A stretch of 12,067 nt of DNA from FEN-727 sp036508635 (GCA_036508635.1 DATCGY010000011.1:1-12067), one strand, 5' to 3'. Shown: positions 1-6,389, numbered from the stretch's first letter. Translations and numbers: made by a program. Notes: generated from the sequence alone by a model not told the origin.

Positions 1-584
1 TCACCTACGTGCTGGTGCAGAACCCCTCTGACTCCACCAACGACGTGACCCTTACCTACCAGACCGCCTCGGGAAAGGTGGCAGGCCCCACCTTCACCAT
101 GCAACCCAACTCTCGAAAGACGATCAGGGTGAACGACCAGATGCCGCCCAACACCAATGTCTCAACACTCGTCCACGGCTCAAAGCCCTTGATCGCCGAG
201 CGGGCCGTGTACTGGGACAACGGGACCGGGCAGGCGTTCCACGCATCAATCGGGCTTGCCTCCCCCCACATGAGATTCATGCTACCCGACGGCCAGACCT
301 CAGGCGGCTTCGAGACCTGGACACTCGTGCAGAATACCAACCCCGGTGCTGTCACGGTACGCATCACCTACCTGCCCCAGAACGGGGGCAAGAGCGTCAC
401 ATTCACGGACGAGATACCCCCGGGCACCCGCAGCACTTACTCAATGGCTGACAAGCTCCCCTCAGGCAGGGCATCCATCCTGGTGCAGTCCTTGGACGGA
501 GCACGACCGGTAATGGTGGAGAGAGCCATGTACATGAACAACCGTGGTGCGGGCACGGACACCGTGGGGGGGTTCGCGGACTAG
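1..584 (+). CDS. Surface/secreted repeat protein, C-terminal fragment (5' end outside window)
   Basis: The reading frame is open to the left edge (first full codon at 3-5) and stops at TAG 582-584, so only the last ~193 residues are visible. A GTG at position 9 is internal, because the in-frame codons before it also fit the repeat pattern. Two tandem modules of about 104 residues can be seen. Each starts with an aromatic-x-LVQN segment (TYVLVQN, then TWTLVQN), passes through a V-T-(L/I)-x-Y beta-strand stretch and a P-x-(S/T)-R segment, and ends in (V/A)ERA(V/M)Y. The content is Thr/Asn/Pro/Gly-rich with no membrane segment, as expected for an exported beta-sandwich protein. From memory it resembles C-terminal repeat regions (DUF5719-like) of exported actinobacterial proteins, but I cannot confirm the family. 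The N-terminal function is unknown. It has its own terminator. Confidence 0.75.
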   Translation, partial: TYVLVQNPSDSTNDVTLTYQTASGKVAGPTFTMQPNSRKTIRVNDQMPPNTNVSTLVHGSKPLIAERAVYWDNGTGQAFHASIGLASPHMRFMLPDGQTSGGFETWTLVQNTNPGAVTVRITYLPQNGGKSVTFTDEIPPGTRSTYSMADKLPSGRASILVQSLDGARPVMVERAMYMNNRGAGTDTVGGFAD

Positions 585-610
585 AGGGAACGAACAAGAT
601 CGAAGCGCGA

Positions 611-643
611 GGGGCAGTCTTAACGGCTGCCCCTTTTCTTTTT
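611..643 (+). terminator. Intrinsic terminator of the surface repeat protein gene
   Basis: GGGGCAG (611-617) pairs perfectly with CTGCCCC (627-633). T618-G626 and C619-G625 extend the stem to 9 bp around a 5-nt loop. A T-rich run (TTTTCTTTTT, 634-643) follows directly. It lies 27 nt after the stop at 584, the classic form of a Rho-independent terminator on the + strand. Confidence 0.88.
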
Positions 644-746
644 GTTGACACGTTGTTGACAAAACCAGACAACACAGAACAGCACCAGACGGACCAGATA
701 ACACGAAACCCTAGACAGGACAGCACCAGATAACACTTTAGTTATC
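644..746. repeat. AT-richer gap with short direct repeats and a small dyad
   Basis: The gene-free gap 585-794 lies between two convergent genes. GTTGAC occurs at 644-649 and 655-660. ACCAGA occurs four times (664, 684, 693, 725). The longer form CCAGAYAACAC occurs three times (665-675, 694-704, 726-736), and (A/G)ACAGCACCAGA occurs twice (~679-689 and ~720-730). The last copy runs into a perfect dyad, GATAAC (729-734), six bases, GTTATC (741-746). Composition is visibly more AT-rich than the flanks. The repeats are too short and unevenly spaced for a CRISPR array. They could be protein-binding sites, a decayed recombination site, or chance. No integrase or other mobile gene is present. Confidence 0.45.
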
Positions 747-794
747 AAAGAGCGGATGAGTCATAGTAACTTATTATCTTCCCTGAGCCCCCCG

Positions 795-1163
795 TTAGTT
801 GCCTCGGATGTATTTTCTCAGAACTTTGCGCATTGCCTGTACTGGTGGGACCCCGGTCTGACCGTCGGGTTGTTGCCTGTAGAAGCTTGGCCAGGATTTG
901 CAGATGTCATTCTTTAGGGTCTGGATATCCTGCTGGTTGCCCGGGGACTTTGCCTGCAGCTTGTCGAGCTTATCGACCAGGCTAAGTGTAACCTTCGCCT
1001 GGTCGGATGTCCTGGCGTCGGTATCGAGTACTTCGTTCCAGGCCCTCTGGTCTTTCTTGTCCTCCGACCTGATCGCCGATATCATCGAGACACCGATAAC
1101 CAGGATAAAAATTACGATTACTCCCAGCGGGAGTATCCTGCTGAAAGTCCTGCGTTTGACCAT
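795..1163 (-). CDS. Small single-pass membrane protein, function unknown
   Basis: The protein has 122 residues from ATG 1163-1161; the stop is TAA at 797-795. I chose this start because GGAG lies 5 nt upstream and the residues that follow are a basic KRR segment leading into one hydrophobic helix (about residues 10-31). An in-frame extension to 1211 would add 16 residues without an evident ribosome site. The topology is probably N-in, with ~90 residues outside. The outer part is hydrophilic, with a Lys/Leu/Asp-rich probably helical stretch (about 45-85), one Cys near residue 88 and a basic C-terminus ending RKVLRKYIRGN. I recognise no domain. The gene is convergent with the surface protein gene and divergent from the ADP-ribosylglycohydrolase. 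Its GC content looks lower than that of the genes to its right, a weak hint of a different origin. Confidence 0.7.
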   Translation of the reverse strand: MVKRRTFSRILPLGVIVIFILVIGVSMISAIRSEDKKDQRAWNEVLDTDARTSDQAKVTLSLVDKLDKLQAKSPGNQQDIQTLKNDICKSWPSFYRQQPDGQTGVPPVQAMRKVLRKYIRGN

Positions 1164-1198
1164 TTGCGCTCCGCATATCGAACTTTGGCTCCTAACCC

Positions 1199-1224
1199 AG
1201 TATAACCGCATGTCACGAGGTTAT
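1199..1224 (-). promoter_or_regulatory. Candidate promoter -10 with overlapping dyad for the small membrane protein gene
   Basis: On the - strand TATACT (1204-1199) matches the -10 consensus at 5 of 6 bases and lies ~36 nt before the ATG at 1163, leaving room for a short leader carrying the GGAG site. A dyad, ATAACC (1202-1207), 11 bases, GGTTAT (1219-1224), overlaps the -10. That placement would suit a repressor. No good -35 is visible, so this is a moderate call. Confidence 0.4.
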
Positions 1225-1330
1225 GGGCCGTGAATCCACGAGCCTGACCGCCGCAGGAAAACATTTGCGCGCCACGCGCCCTCCGGTCCGCGGATCGGAG
1301 CGGCGATCGGACCTTTCGTGCATTTACGCA

Positions 1331-1339
1331 TGGTATACT
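1331..1339 (+). promoter_or_regulatory. Candidate extended -10 promoter for the ADP-ribosylglycohydrolase gene
   Basis: TGGTATACT is an extended -10 element (TGn followed by TATACT, 1334-1339). Transcription would begin near 1346 and give a leader of ~75 nt to the chosen GTG at 1422. There is no convincing -35, which an extended -10 can do without. The flanking sequence resembles the sigma gene promoter at 8965-8975 (both contain ATGGTATA followed by A/C and T). Confidence 0.5.
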
Positions 1340-1421
1340 TCGACGCGATGTTCTGAACTCGGTGCGTCCGCCGAATCCTTCAGTCCGGTGGGCGTCAGGC
1401 TCGACGGTAGCCGGAAAGAAC

Positions 1422-2408
1422 GTGAGACAATTGACAACCATCGCCGACAAGTTCAAGGGAACGCTCATCGGGTGCGCCGTCGGAGACGCTCTGGGCATGC
1501 CTGTCGAGGGCTTCACACCTTCGGCTATCACCGGGAAGTACGGCAGGGTCATCGATTTCATAGACGACCGCTTCGGCGCGGGCCGGATCACGGACGACAC
1601 GCAGATGACCGTAGCGCTGGCGCAATCTATCATCGAGATCGGCCGCTTCGATACGGCTCACGCGTCGTTCAAGTTCGGGCGCTGGATAGCGGCCTTCGAC
1701 GAAGGGGTCAAGGAAGCTCGCGGCGTTGGGATGGCTTGCGGTACGGCGTGCCGGAGGCTCCTCGAGGGGAACCGGCCCGAAGAGAGCGCCGTCGATTCCG
1801 CCGGATGCGGCGCGGCGATGAGGACGAGCCCCATCGGGTTGCGTTACTACCACGACCTCGAAGGATTGCGGGAGGCCGCCATCAGGCAATCGCTCCTCAC
1901 CCATAACAATCCCGCGGCGGTGGCTGGCGCGGTCGCGGTATCGCTCGCGGTCGCCACCGGGATCTCCGATAAGGGCCGCCTCGACCGGCCGGGATTCGCC
2001 AGCCTGGCTGCGTCTTTCGTGGAGGACATCGACCGGGAGATGGCCGCGAGGATCGAGGGCCTCGCCGATTACCTCGACGCGAGTCCGGAGGAAGGCTTCG
2101 CCTACACCGGCACGGGAGGCTATGTCATAGAGACGGTCCCCGCCGCGCTGTTCTCGTTTCTCCGGAGCCCGTACGACCTCGAGGAGACAGTGATCGCGGC
2201 GGTTAACGCCGGTGGCGATACCGACTCCATCGGTGCTATCGCAGGAGCTGTAAGCGGGTCTTTCAACGGGGTACAGGCCTTGCCCGCCCGATGGAGGGAT
2301 AACGTCGAAGGAAGAGATTACCTCGGGTATATAGCCGAGCGTCTGTACACTCTCACGCCGGCCGCCAAGCCAGACCGCAGGCCCCTGGTGCCAGGCCTCG
2401 GCACCTAG
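1422..2408 (+). CDS. ADP-ribosylglycohydrolase family protein
   Basis: This is a 328-residue protein of the ARH/DraG family, binuclear-magnesium enzymes that remove ADP-ribose from proteins or small molecules. Family landmarks are present in order: GDALGMPVEG (about 21-30), the metal-binding TDDT (57-60), GAAMRTSPIGL (130-140), a TH pair (160-161), and the C-terminal GGDTDSIGAIAGA (264-276), whose Asp residues complete the metal site. The catalytic set looks intact. I chose GTG 1422 because GGAAAG (1413-1418) precedes it by 3 nt and family homology begins soon after. A GTG at 1362 adds 20 unlike residues without a ribosome site, and TTG 1431 is another option. The gene stands alone, ending 4 bp before the convergent HAD phosphatase gene with no terminator between them. 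No ADP-ribosyltransferase or nitrogenase gene is in view, so the substrate is unknown. Confidence 0.88.
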   Translation: MRQLTTIADKFKGTLIGCAVGDALGMPVEGFTPSAITGKYGRVIDFIDDRFGAGRITDDTQMTVALAQSIIEIGRFDTAHASFKFGRWIAAFDEGVKEARGVGMACGTACRRLLEGNRPEESAVDSAGCGAAMRTSPIGLRYYHDLEGLREAAIRQSLLTHNNPAAVAGAVAVSLAVATGISDKGRLDRPGFASLAASFVEDIDREMAARIEGLADYLDASPEEGFAYTGTGGYVIETVPAALFSFLRSPYDLEETVIAAVNAGGDTDSIGAIAGAVSGSFNGVQALPARWRDNVEGRDYLGYIAERLYTLTPAAKPDRRPLVPGLGT

Positions 2409-2412
2409 TACA

Positions 2413-3360
2413 TTACTCCGCTAGGATCGCGAGTACCGTCTCCACAACCTCCGCCCATCCATCGCCCATCTTGCCCTCGGTAACGAAGATGTTCTCGGTT
2501 TCGTCGATGGAGCGAGCGAGGTGCGGGTTGTTGTCCAGCCCGTTCCTCACGATGAAGAAGGCGCCGGCGGCGCCGGCGAACGGCAGGTCCGCAGTTGCGT
2601 CACCCACGGCGACGGTTGCGGCGCGCGGAATATTCCGGACCTCCTGGTCCTTGCGCACGGCCTGGTCCTTGCTGACACCCCTGGGTACGAGGTGGTAGGC
2701 GCGCGTAACTGAAACATCGAGCGTTGGGCTTTTTCTTGGGATAACACCATTGTCCATCAGCTCGAACTGCGAGTATCCGTTGGCCTCGAGAAGCTTGTGC
2801 GCCTCGTCGAGGTCGATGTTCCCACGCATCAGAGGTGTGCAATCCCGCTCGTCGGACCATGGTGTGTGCATCTCTAGCCTGCGTGGGTAGCTCTCGAGGA
2901 GCAGGTCTACGACCCCGGTATCGAGGATGGTCTTGTAGACCGGGTCACGCGTCAGCTCGAGCCCACCGAGGTTCATGACGACGTCGGCGCCGAGATTGTA
3001 GACGAGCTCGGTGCCGAGCTCGGCAACGTAGTTGACGCATCCGAGCAACCGCCCGGTCTCGCGGAGCTGGGATTTATGCCTGCCCGAGACTAGCATCACA
3101 TCGACGTTCCGGGCATGAGCGGCGAGCAGCGCCCGCGCCGGACGCAACGTCAGGTTCCATTCGCTGTCGCGGAAGAAGCATCCGAGGGGACCCATCATCG
3201 TGCCGTCGAGGTCCGTGTATATGACCCTCATCGGTTCCAGGTTGTTCCTCAGCCATTCCAGGTTCGACCTTACGCTCTTTCGCGCGGCGACCTCCTCTAC
3301 GTAGCGGAGCTCGTCGTCGCGGGACGTCCGCGTCGCTCCTTCTCCGGAGCCCACCGTCAA
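2413..3360 (-). CDS. HAD-type mannosyl/glucosyl-3-phosphoglycerate phosphatase-like protein
   Basis: This 315-residue cytosolic HAD-superfamily phosphatase resembles the MpgP branch. Motif I is DLDGT (Asp50 nucleophile, Asp52 acid/base), motif II is VSGR (91-94), the family-type AELGTE lies at 113-118, the motif III lysine is probably Lys231 in GVSKDQAV, and motif IV is GDATADLP (253-260). A gpgS two genes upstream makes dephosphorylation of glucosyl-3-phosphoglycerate to glucosylglycerate (a gpgP role) the most likely job; this is inference from context. The TTG start overlaps the preceding stop (TTGA) and has a strong GGAGGT 9 nt upstream. About 44 residues precede the phosphatase domain. 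An internal ATG at 3231 would give ~272 residues, nearer the usual MpgP length, but lacks a good ribosome site. Other options are mannosyl-3-phosphoglycerate phosphatase or another sugar phosphatase. Confidence 0.78.
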   Translation of the reverse strand: MTVGSGEGATRTSRDDELRYVEEVAARKSVRSNLEWLRNNLEPMRVIYTDLDGTMMGPLGCFFRDSEWNLTLRPARALLAAHARNVDVMLVSGRHKSQLRETGRLLGCVNYVAELGTELVYNLGADVVMNLGGLELTRDPVYKTILDTGVVDLLLESYPRRLEMHTPWSDERDCTPLMRGNIDLDEAHKLLEANGYSQFELMDNGVIPRKSPTLDVSVTRAYHLVPRGVSKDQAVRKDQEVRNIPRAATVAVGDATADLPFAGAAGAFFIVRNGLDNNPHLARSIDETENIFVTEGKMGDGWAEVVETVLAILAE

Positions 3361-3959
3361 GGCTCAGTCACCTCCATTGGCTTTACCTGCTTTCGCGCGA
3401 GCCTGAACGAGCCGCCGATTATGAGCAACAAGCCCGCGGGTATGAAGAGCCAGAATCCCGCCGCGACGTGGATGTTGAGAACGCTCTTTACCAGTTGGAG
3501 TATCGCCTGCCGGAGCAGTTCCCCAACGAAAGGTATGCTCTTCGCGAGAGACACGACGTCGCCGATGATGCCGTTTACCTTTTTCCAGACACCGACAAAG
3601 AAGACAATGTCAAACAGGATGCAGTAGATGCCGGCGGCAAGTAGTATGGCGCCCCGGGTCTGCACGAACCACAACCCCGCCACCATCGCCACGAGCGCTA
3701 CCACCATCAGCCACGCCCAGGGGCTCACGAAAAGCCCGAAGCTCTTGGACAACCCCAGAGCCTTGCTGATGCCGAACAGGTTCTTGACCCCGATAGTGAG
3801 CCATGGCAGGGCGAACACCGCGATGATGAACAGCACGATGCCTACCAGGGATGACCAGTCCGCCAGCTCTCTCATCGGCGCCGGGTAGACACCGTCGAGA
3901 GGTGACGCAAAGAACTTGACTATGGGATTTCGCTTGTTTGAGGCTTCCGATTCATCCAT
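3357..3959 (-). CDS. Four-helix integral membrane protein between gpgS and its phosphatase
   Basis: I do not recognise this 200-residue protein. From ATG 3959 it has a ~35-residue hydrophilic N-terminus with the segment SPLDGVYPAPMRELADW, then four hydrophobic helices: about residues 37-58, 78-97, 102-123 and 166-185. Between helices 3 and 4 is an amphipathic stretch rich in Val/Ile/Lys that may lie on the membrane. The C-terminus is short and basic (RLARKQVK). I chose ATG 3959 because GAGGG lies 6 nt upstream; GTG 3983 would add eight residues without such a site. It begins 39 nt after gpgS and its stop overlaps the phosphatase start, so the three genes are very probably co-transcribed. It could be a transporter partner, scaffold or lipid-linked step for the glucosylglycerate product, but nothing in the sequence proves this. 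Confidence 0.8.
   Translation of the reverse strand: MDESEASNKRNPIVKFFASPLDGVYPAPMRELADWSSLVGIVLFIIAVFALPWLTIGVKNLFGISKALGLSKSFGLFVSPWAWLMVVALVAMVAGLWFVQTRGAILLAAGIYCILFDIVFFVGVWKKVNGIIGDVVSLAKSIPFVGELLRQAILQLVKSVLNIHVAAGFWLFIPAGLLLIIGGSFRLARKQVKPMEVTEP
3370..3375 (-). promoter_or_regulatory. Ribosome binding site that supports the TTG start of the HAD phosphatase
   Basis: GGAGGT on the - strand lies inside the end of the upstream membrane-protein gene, 9 nt before TTG 3360-3358. The next possible start (GTG 3354) would be 15 nt away. Together with the TTGA stop/start overlap this suggests translational coupling. Confidence 0.7.
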
Positions 3960-3998
3960 CGTGGTCCCTCGCTTTGATGCCACCGGGCCGCGGCGCGT

Positions 3999-4961
3999 TC
4001 AGCGCTCCTGGTACTCCGGGACGCTCCGCATCGGCGGTCGCTCGATCACCTTGATATCAGATTGCTGCATGACGTAGTCGCCGTCATCACGCTTGATAGT
4101 ATTGTAGACGGTTTGGGGTTCGGTTTTAATCTCAAGCTTGCCGTCGCGCTCCAGGCGACGAAGGAGAGTCTGCATTATCCCGAACGACATCTTTGAAAGC
4201 GATTCGATGGTCTGGTTGTTATGGACCCGGATCTCGACGTCTGTCTGGGCGATACAACCGAGGCCGAACTCGCTGTATATGTCGAGAAGGAGCCCCGTCT
4301 CAACCCCGTAGCCGGTAAAGAACGGAACGCTCTCGAGCACGGACCGCCTGCCCGCATACTCGCCCGAGAGCGGCTGGATGAGCCCTGCGAGGTCGGGATA
4401 GAAGAGGTTGAAAGCCGGGCGGACTGTGAGCTCGGTCACCCGCCCCCCGCCAGTCGGCTTCAACACGTCACCGTCCTTAAGGGGCCGCTCGTAGAACGCC
4501 TTCACGTAACCGATATCCAGGTCGGCGAGCAGCGGCCCGACGATTCCGTATACGAACCTCGGGTGGATATTCTCTATGTCGGAATCGACCCACGCGATTA
4601 TATCTCCGTCGACGACGAAGAGGCTCTTCCACAACGCCTCCCCTTTCCCGGTTGCCGGCTCGAGCCCAGGCAGGATCTCGTCGTCGAAGAATACCCGGGC
4701 GCCTTCGGCCTCCGCGATCTCGATGGTGCCGTCGGTGCTCCGGGAGTCGATGATGCAGAGCTGGTCGATGAGATCGTGTCGCTCGACGAGCTCGGTCCTG
4801 AAAACCCGGATGGTCTCACCGACGGTGGAGGCGGTGTTCAGGGTCGGCAGGCATACGCTGACCTTGAGACCCTGGCTTTTCTTCATCGCGACAAGGGCGT
4901 CTACGTCGGCAAACTGCCCGTGGTGGTAAGTCCTTTTCTCGAACCATGTGCTGCGATCCAT
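3999..4961 (-). CDS. gpgS: Glucosyl-3-phosphoglycerate synthase (GT81 type)
   Basis: This retaining glycosyltransferase of 320 residues would transfer glucose from an NDP-glucose to 3-phosphoglycerate, giving glucosyl-3-phosphoglycerate. That product is the precursor of glucosylglycerate, a compatible solute or, in mycobacteria, the primer for methylglucose lipopolysaccharides. Visible landmarks are LPTLN (38-42) and DSRSTDGT (72-79) of the GT-A nucleotide-binding fold, GKGEALW (105-111), the DSD metal motif (126-128), GGGRVTEL (171-178), LSGEYAGRR (198-206), FTGYGVETGLL (215-225) and His247, which fits the family's metal-binding histidine. The length matches mycobacterial GpgS. ATG 4961 is chosen because GGAG lies 6 nt upstream; a TTG at 4979 is possible. 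It follows paaK after 35 nt and leads the gpgS, membrane protein, phosphatase group. Mannosyl-3-phosphoglycerate activity is less likely but cannot be excluded. Confidence 0.88.
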   Translation of the reverse strand: MDRSTWFEKRTYHHGQFADVDALVAMKKSQGLKVSVCLPTLNTASTVGETIRVFRTELVERHDLIDQLCIIDSRSTDGTIEIAEAEGARVFFDDEILPGLEPATGKGEALWKSLFVVDGDIIAWVDSDIENIHPRFVYGIVGPLLADLDIGYVKAFYERPLKDGDVLKPTGGGRVTELTVRPAFNLFYPDLAGLIQPLSGEYAGRRSVLESVPFFTGYGVETGLLLDIYSEFGLGCIAQTDVEIRVHNNQTIESLSKMSFGIMQTLLRRLERDGKLEIKTEPQTVYNTIKRDDGDYVMQQSDIKVIERPPMRSVPEYQER

Positions 4962-4983
4962 ATCGCGCTCCAGCTCCAATCGG

Positions 4984-4998
4984 AGGGGCCGGGCCCCT
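4984..4998. other. GC-rich palindrome at the paaK stop codon
   Basis: AGGGGCC, one central G, then GGCCCCT forms a 15-base palindrome with a single unpaired centre. It overlaps the paaK stop (4999-4997) just before gpgS. In RNA it can fold as a 5-bp AGGGG/CCCCT stem with a 5-base loop. No T-run follows on the - strand, so it is not a standard terminator. It could be a pause or mRNA-processing element between the catabolic and glucosylglycerate parts of the run, or simply reflect base composition. Confidence 0.4.
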
Positions 4999-6298
4999 AC
5001 ACCTCTCTTCGGTCCACTATTCGCTTTGCCTTGCCGGGGCTCCTCTCGATCGAGTTGGGCTCCTTGAGGGTGACCTGCGCCCGCACGTTCAGCACGCCCT
5101 TGAGATGTGTCTCCACGCGCTTCGTGAACTCCCTCATCCGCCTCGTATCGTCGGAAAAGAGTCCCTCCGAGACCTCGACCAGCACCTCCAGCGAATCGAG
5201 CTCGCCGCGGCGGTCAACCATTATCAGGAAATGAGGCTCGATACCATCGACCTGGAGCAGAGCCTTTTCGACTTGCGAGGGATAGACGTTTACCCCGCGG
5301 ATTATCAGCATGTCATCGGTGCGCCCGAGCACCTTGCGCATTCGCGCGTTGCGCCGGCCGCAACCGCACGGTTCGCGCCACATCTCGGTGAGGTCTCCGG
5401 TGCGGAACCGCACGACCGGCATCGCCTCCCTGGTAAGGGTGGTCAGCACGAGCTCTCCCTGCTGCCCATCCGAAAGGCGCTTTCCCGTCTCCGGGTCGAC
5501 GACCTCGGCGATGAAATGGTCCTCGGAGATATGCATCCCGTCCTTCAGCTCGCACTCGCCGGACACGCCCGGGCCCAAGACCTCAGAGAGACCGTAGTTG
5601 TCGGTGGCCGAGATGCCCGTATCCCGCTCAATGCGCTCCCTTATCCCCTCGGTCCACGGCTCGGCGCCGAACAACCCCACACGGAGCTTGCTCTCGTGGA
5701 AATCGAATCCCAGCGCGCGGCCCGCGTCAGCCATGTAGAGGGCGTAGGTCGGAGTGCAAACGAGCACGGTCGTGCCCAGGTCGCGCATCAGCGCGAACTG
5801 GAGCTCGGTATTGCCGCCGGAAGCGGGGATGACCGTGGCGCCCACCTTCTCGAGGCCGTAGTGAAGTCCGAAGCCACCCGTGAATAACCCGTACGTGAAT
5901 GAGATCTGCGCGACGTCACTCGCGACGACACCAGCGGCTGTCGCGAATCTTGCGACGAGCTCGGCCCAGGTGCGAACGTCGCCGGCGGTATACCCGACGA
6001 TGGTACGGCTGCCGGTTGTGCCCGAAGAGGCGTGCAGGCGGACGACCGCATCCAGTGGTACCGCCAGCATACCGAGCGGGTAGTTCTCGCGGAAATCCAT
6101 CTTGCGGGACATCGGGAGCTTTTCGAGGTCATCGAGTGATCGTATGCTCTCCGGCGATACGCCCGCGTCCTCCATGCGTGCTCGATACGGCGTCCCGGCT
6201 TCCCAGATGCGCGCGAGTGTCCCCTTGAGCCTTTCGAACTGGATGGCCTCGAGGGCGGCGCCCTCGAGAGTCTCCATCTCCTGGTTCCAGATAATCAA
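4997..6298 (-). CDS. paaK: Phenylacetate-CoA ligase family enzyme (AMP-forming)
   Basis: This 433-residue cytosolic acyl-adenylate enzyme activates phenylacetate or related aryl-acetates with ATP and CoA. The adenylation-family motifs are complete: P-loop SSGTTG (91-96), GAEPW (211-215), DNYGLSE (233-239), RTGDL (299-303), GRTDDMLIIRGVNVYPSQVE (325-344) and the C-terminal GKAKR with the likely catalytic lysine (423 or 425). CGCGR (311-315) is a small Cys cluster seen in PaaK-like proteins. The length is normal. The TTG start at 6298 is supported by GAGGTGA ending 4 nt upstream. The gene lies 91 nt after iorB, a common pairing: IorAB yields aryl-acetyl-CoA and the ligase interconverts CoA ester and free acid. 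In this setting it may run toward the acid and ATP, or scavenge acids. The true substrate (phenylacetate, indoleacetate or other) cannot be read from the sequence. Confidence 0.9.
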   Translation of the reverse strand: MIIWNQEMETLEGAALEAIQFERLKGTLARIWEAGTPYRARMEDAGVSPESIRSLDDLEKLPMSRKMDFRENYPLGMLAVPLDAVVRLHASSGTTGSRTIVGYTAGDVRTWAELVARFATAAGVVASDVAQISFTYGLFTGGFGLHYGLEKVGATVIPASGGNTELQFALMRDLGTTVLVCTPTYALYMADAGRALGFDFHESKLRVGLFGAEPWTEGIRERIERDTGISATDNYGLSEVLGPGVSGECELKDGMHISEDHFIAEVVDPETGKRLSDGQQGELVLTTLTREAMPVVRFRTGDLTEMWREPCGCGRRNARMRKVLGRTDDMLIIRGVNVYPSQVEKALLQVDGIEPHFLIMVDRRGELDSLEVLVEVSEGLFSDDTRRMREFTKRVETHLKGVLNVRAQVTLKEPNSIERSPGKAKRIVDRREV

Positions 6299-6389
6299 AC
6301 CGTCACCTCTTGGTGGTCGGGCCGCGCGTTATCACTCGATTCGTGCCGGTTGTATCGGGAAGGAGCACGCGGTTTCCGTAGGCCCGTCA

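Noticed and set aside
645..661. Two TTGACA boxes as -35 elements of a promoter
   Set aside because: No credible -10 lies 16-18 bp downstream of either copy and no + strand gene follows.
644..746. Possible CRISPR array
   Set aside because: Repeats are 6-11 bases, degenerate and unevenly spaced, and no cas genes are present.
1348..1356. ATG-TTC-TGA minimal ORF just after the 1334-1339 promoter box
   Set aside because: Two codons without ribosome site or conservation evidence; most likely chance.
2404..2425. CCTAG-N12-CTAGG dyad at the convergent stops of the ADP-ribosylglycohydrolase and phosphatase genes
   Set aside because: Five-base arms made of stop-codon sequence and no T-run; too weak for a terminator call.
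2560..2577. Tandem GGCGCCGGC repeat
   Set aside because: It lies inside the phosphatase gene and encodes an Ala-Gly-Ala stretch next to motif IV; simple codon bias explains it.
4221..5887. Long + strand open frames opposite gpgS and paaK (4221-5234 and 4946-5887)
   Set aside because: They lie on the antisense of genes with intact catalytic motifs and read as low-complexity shadow sequence.
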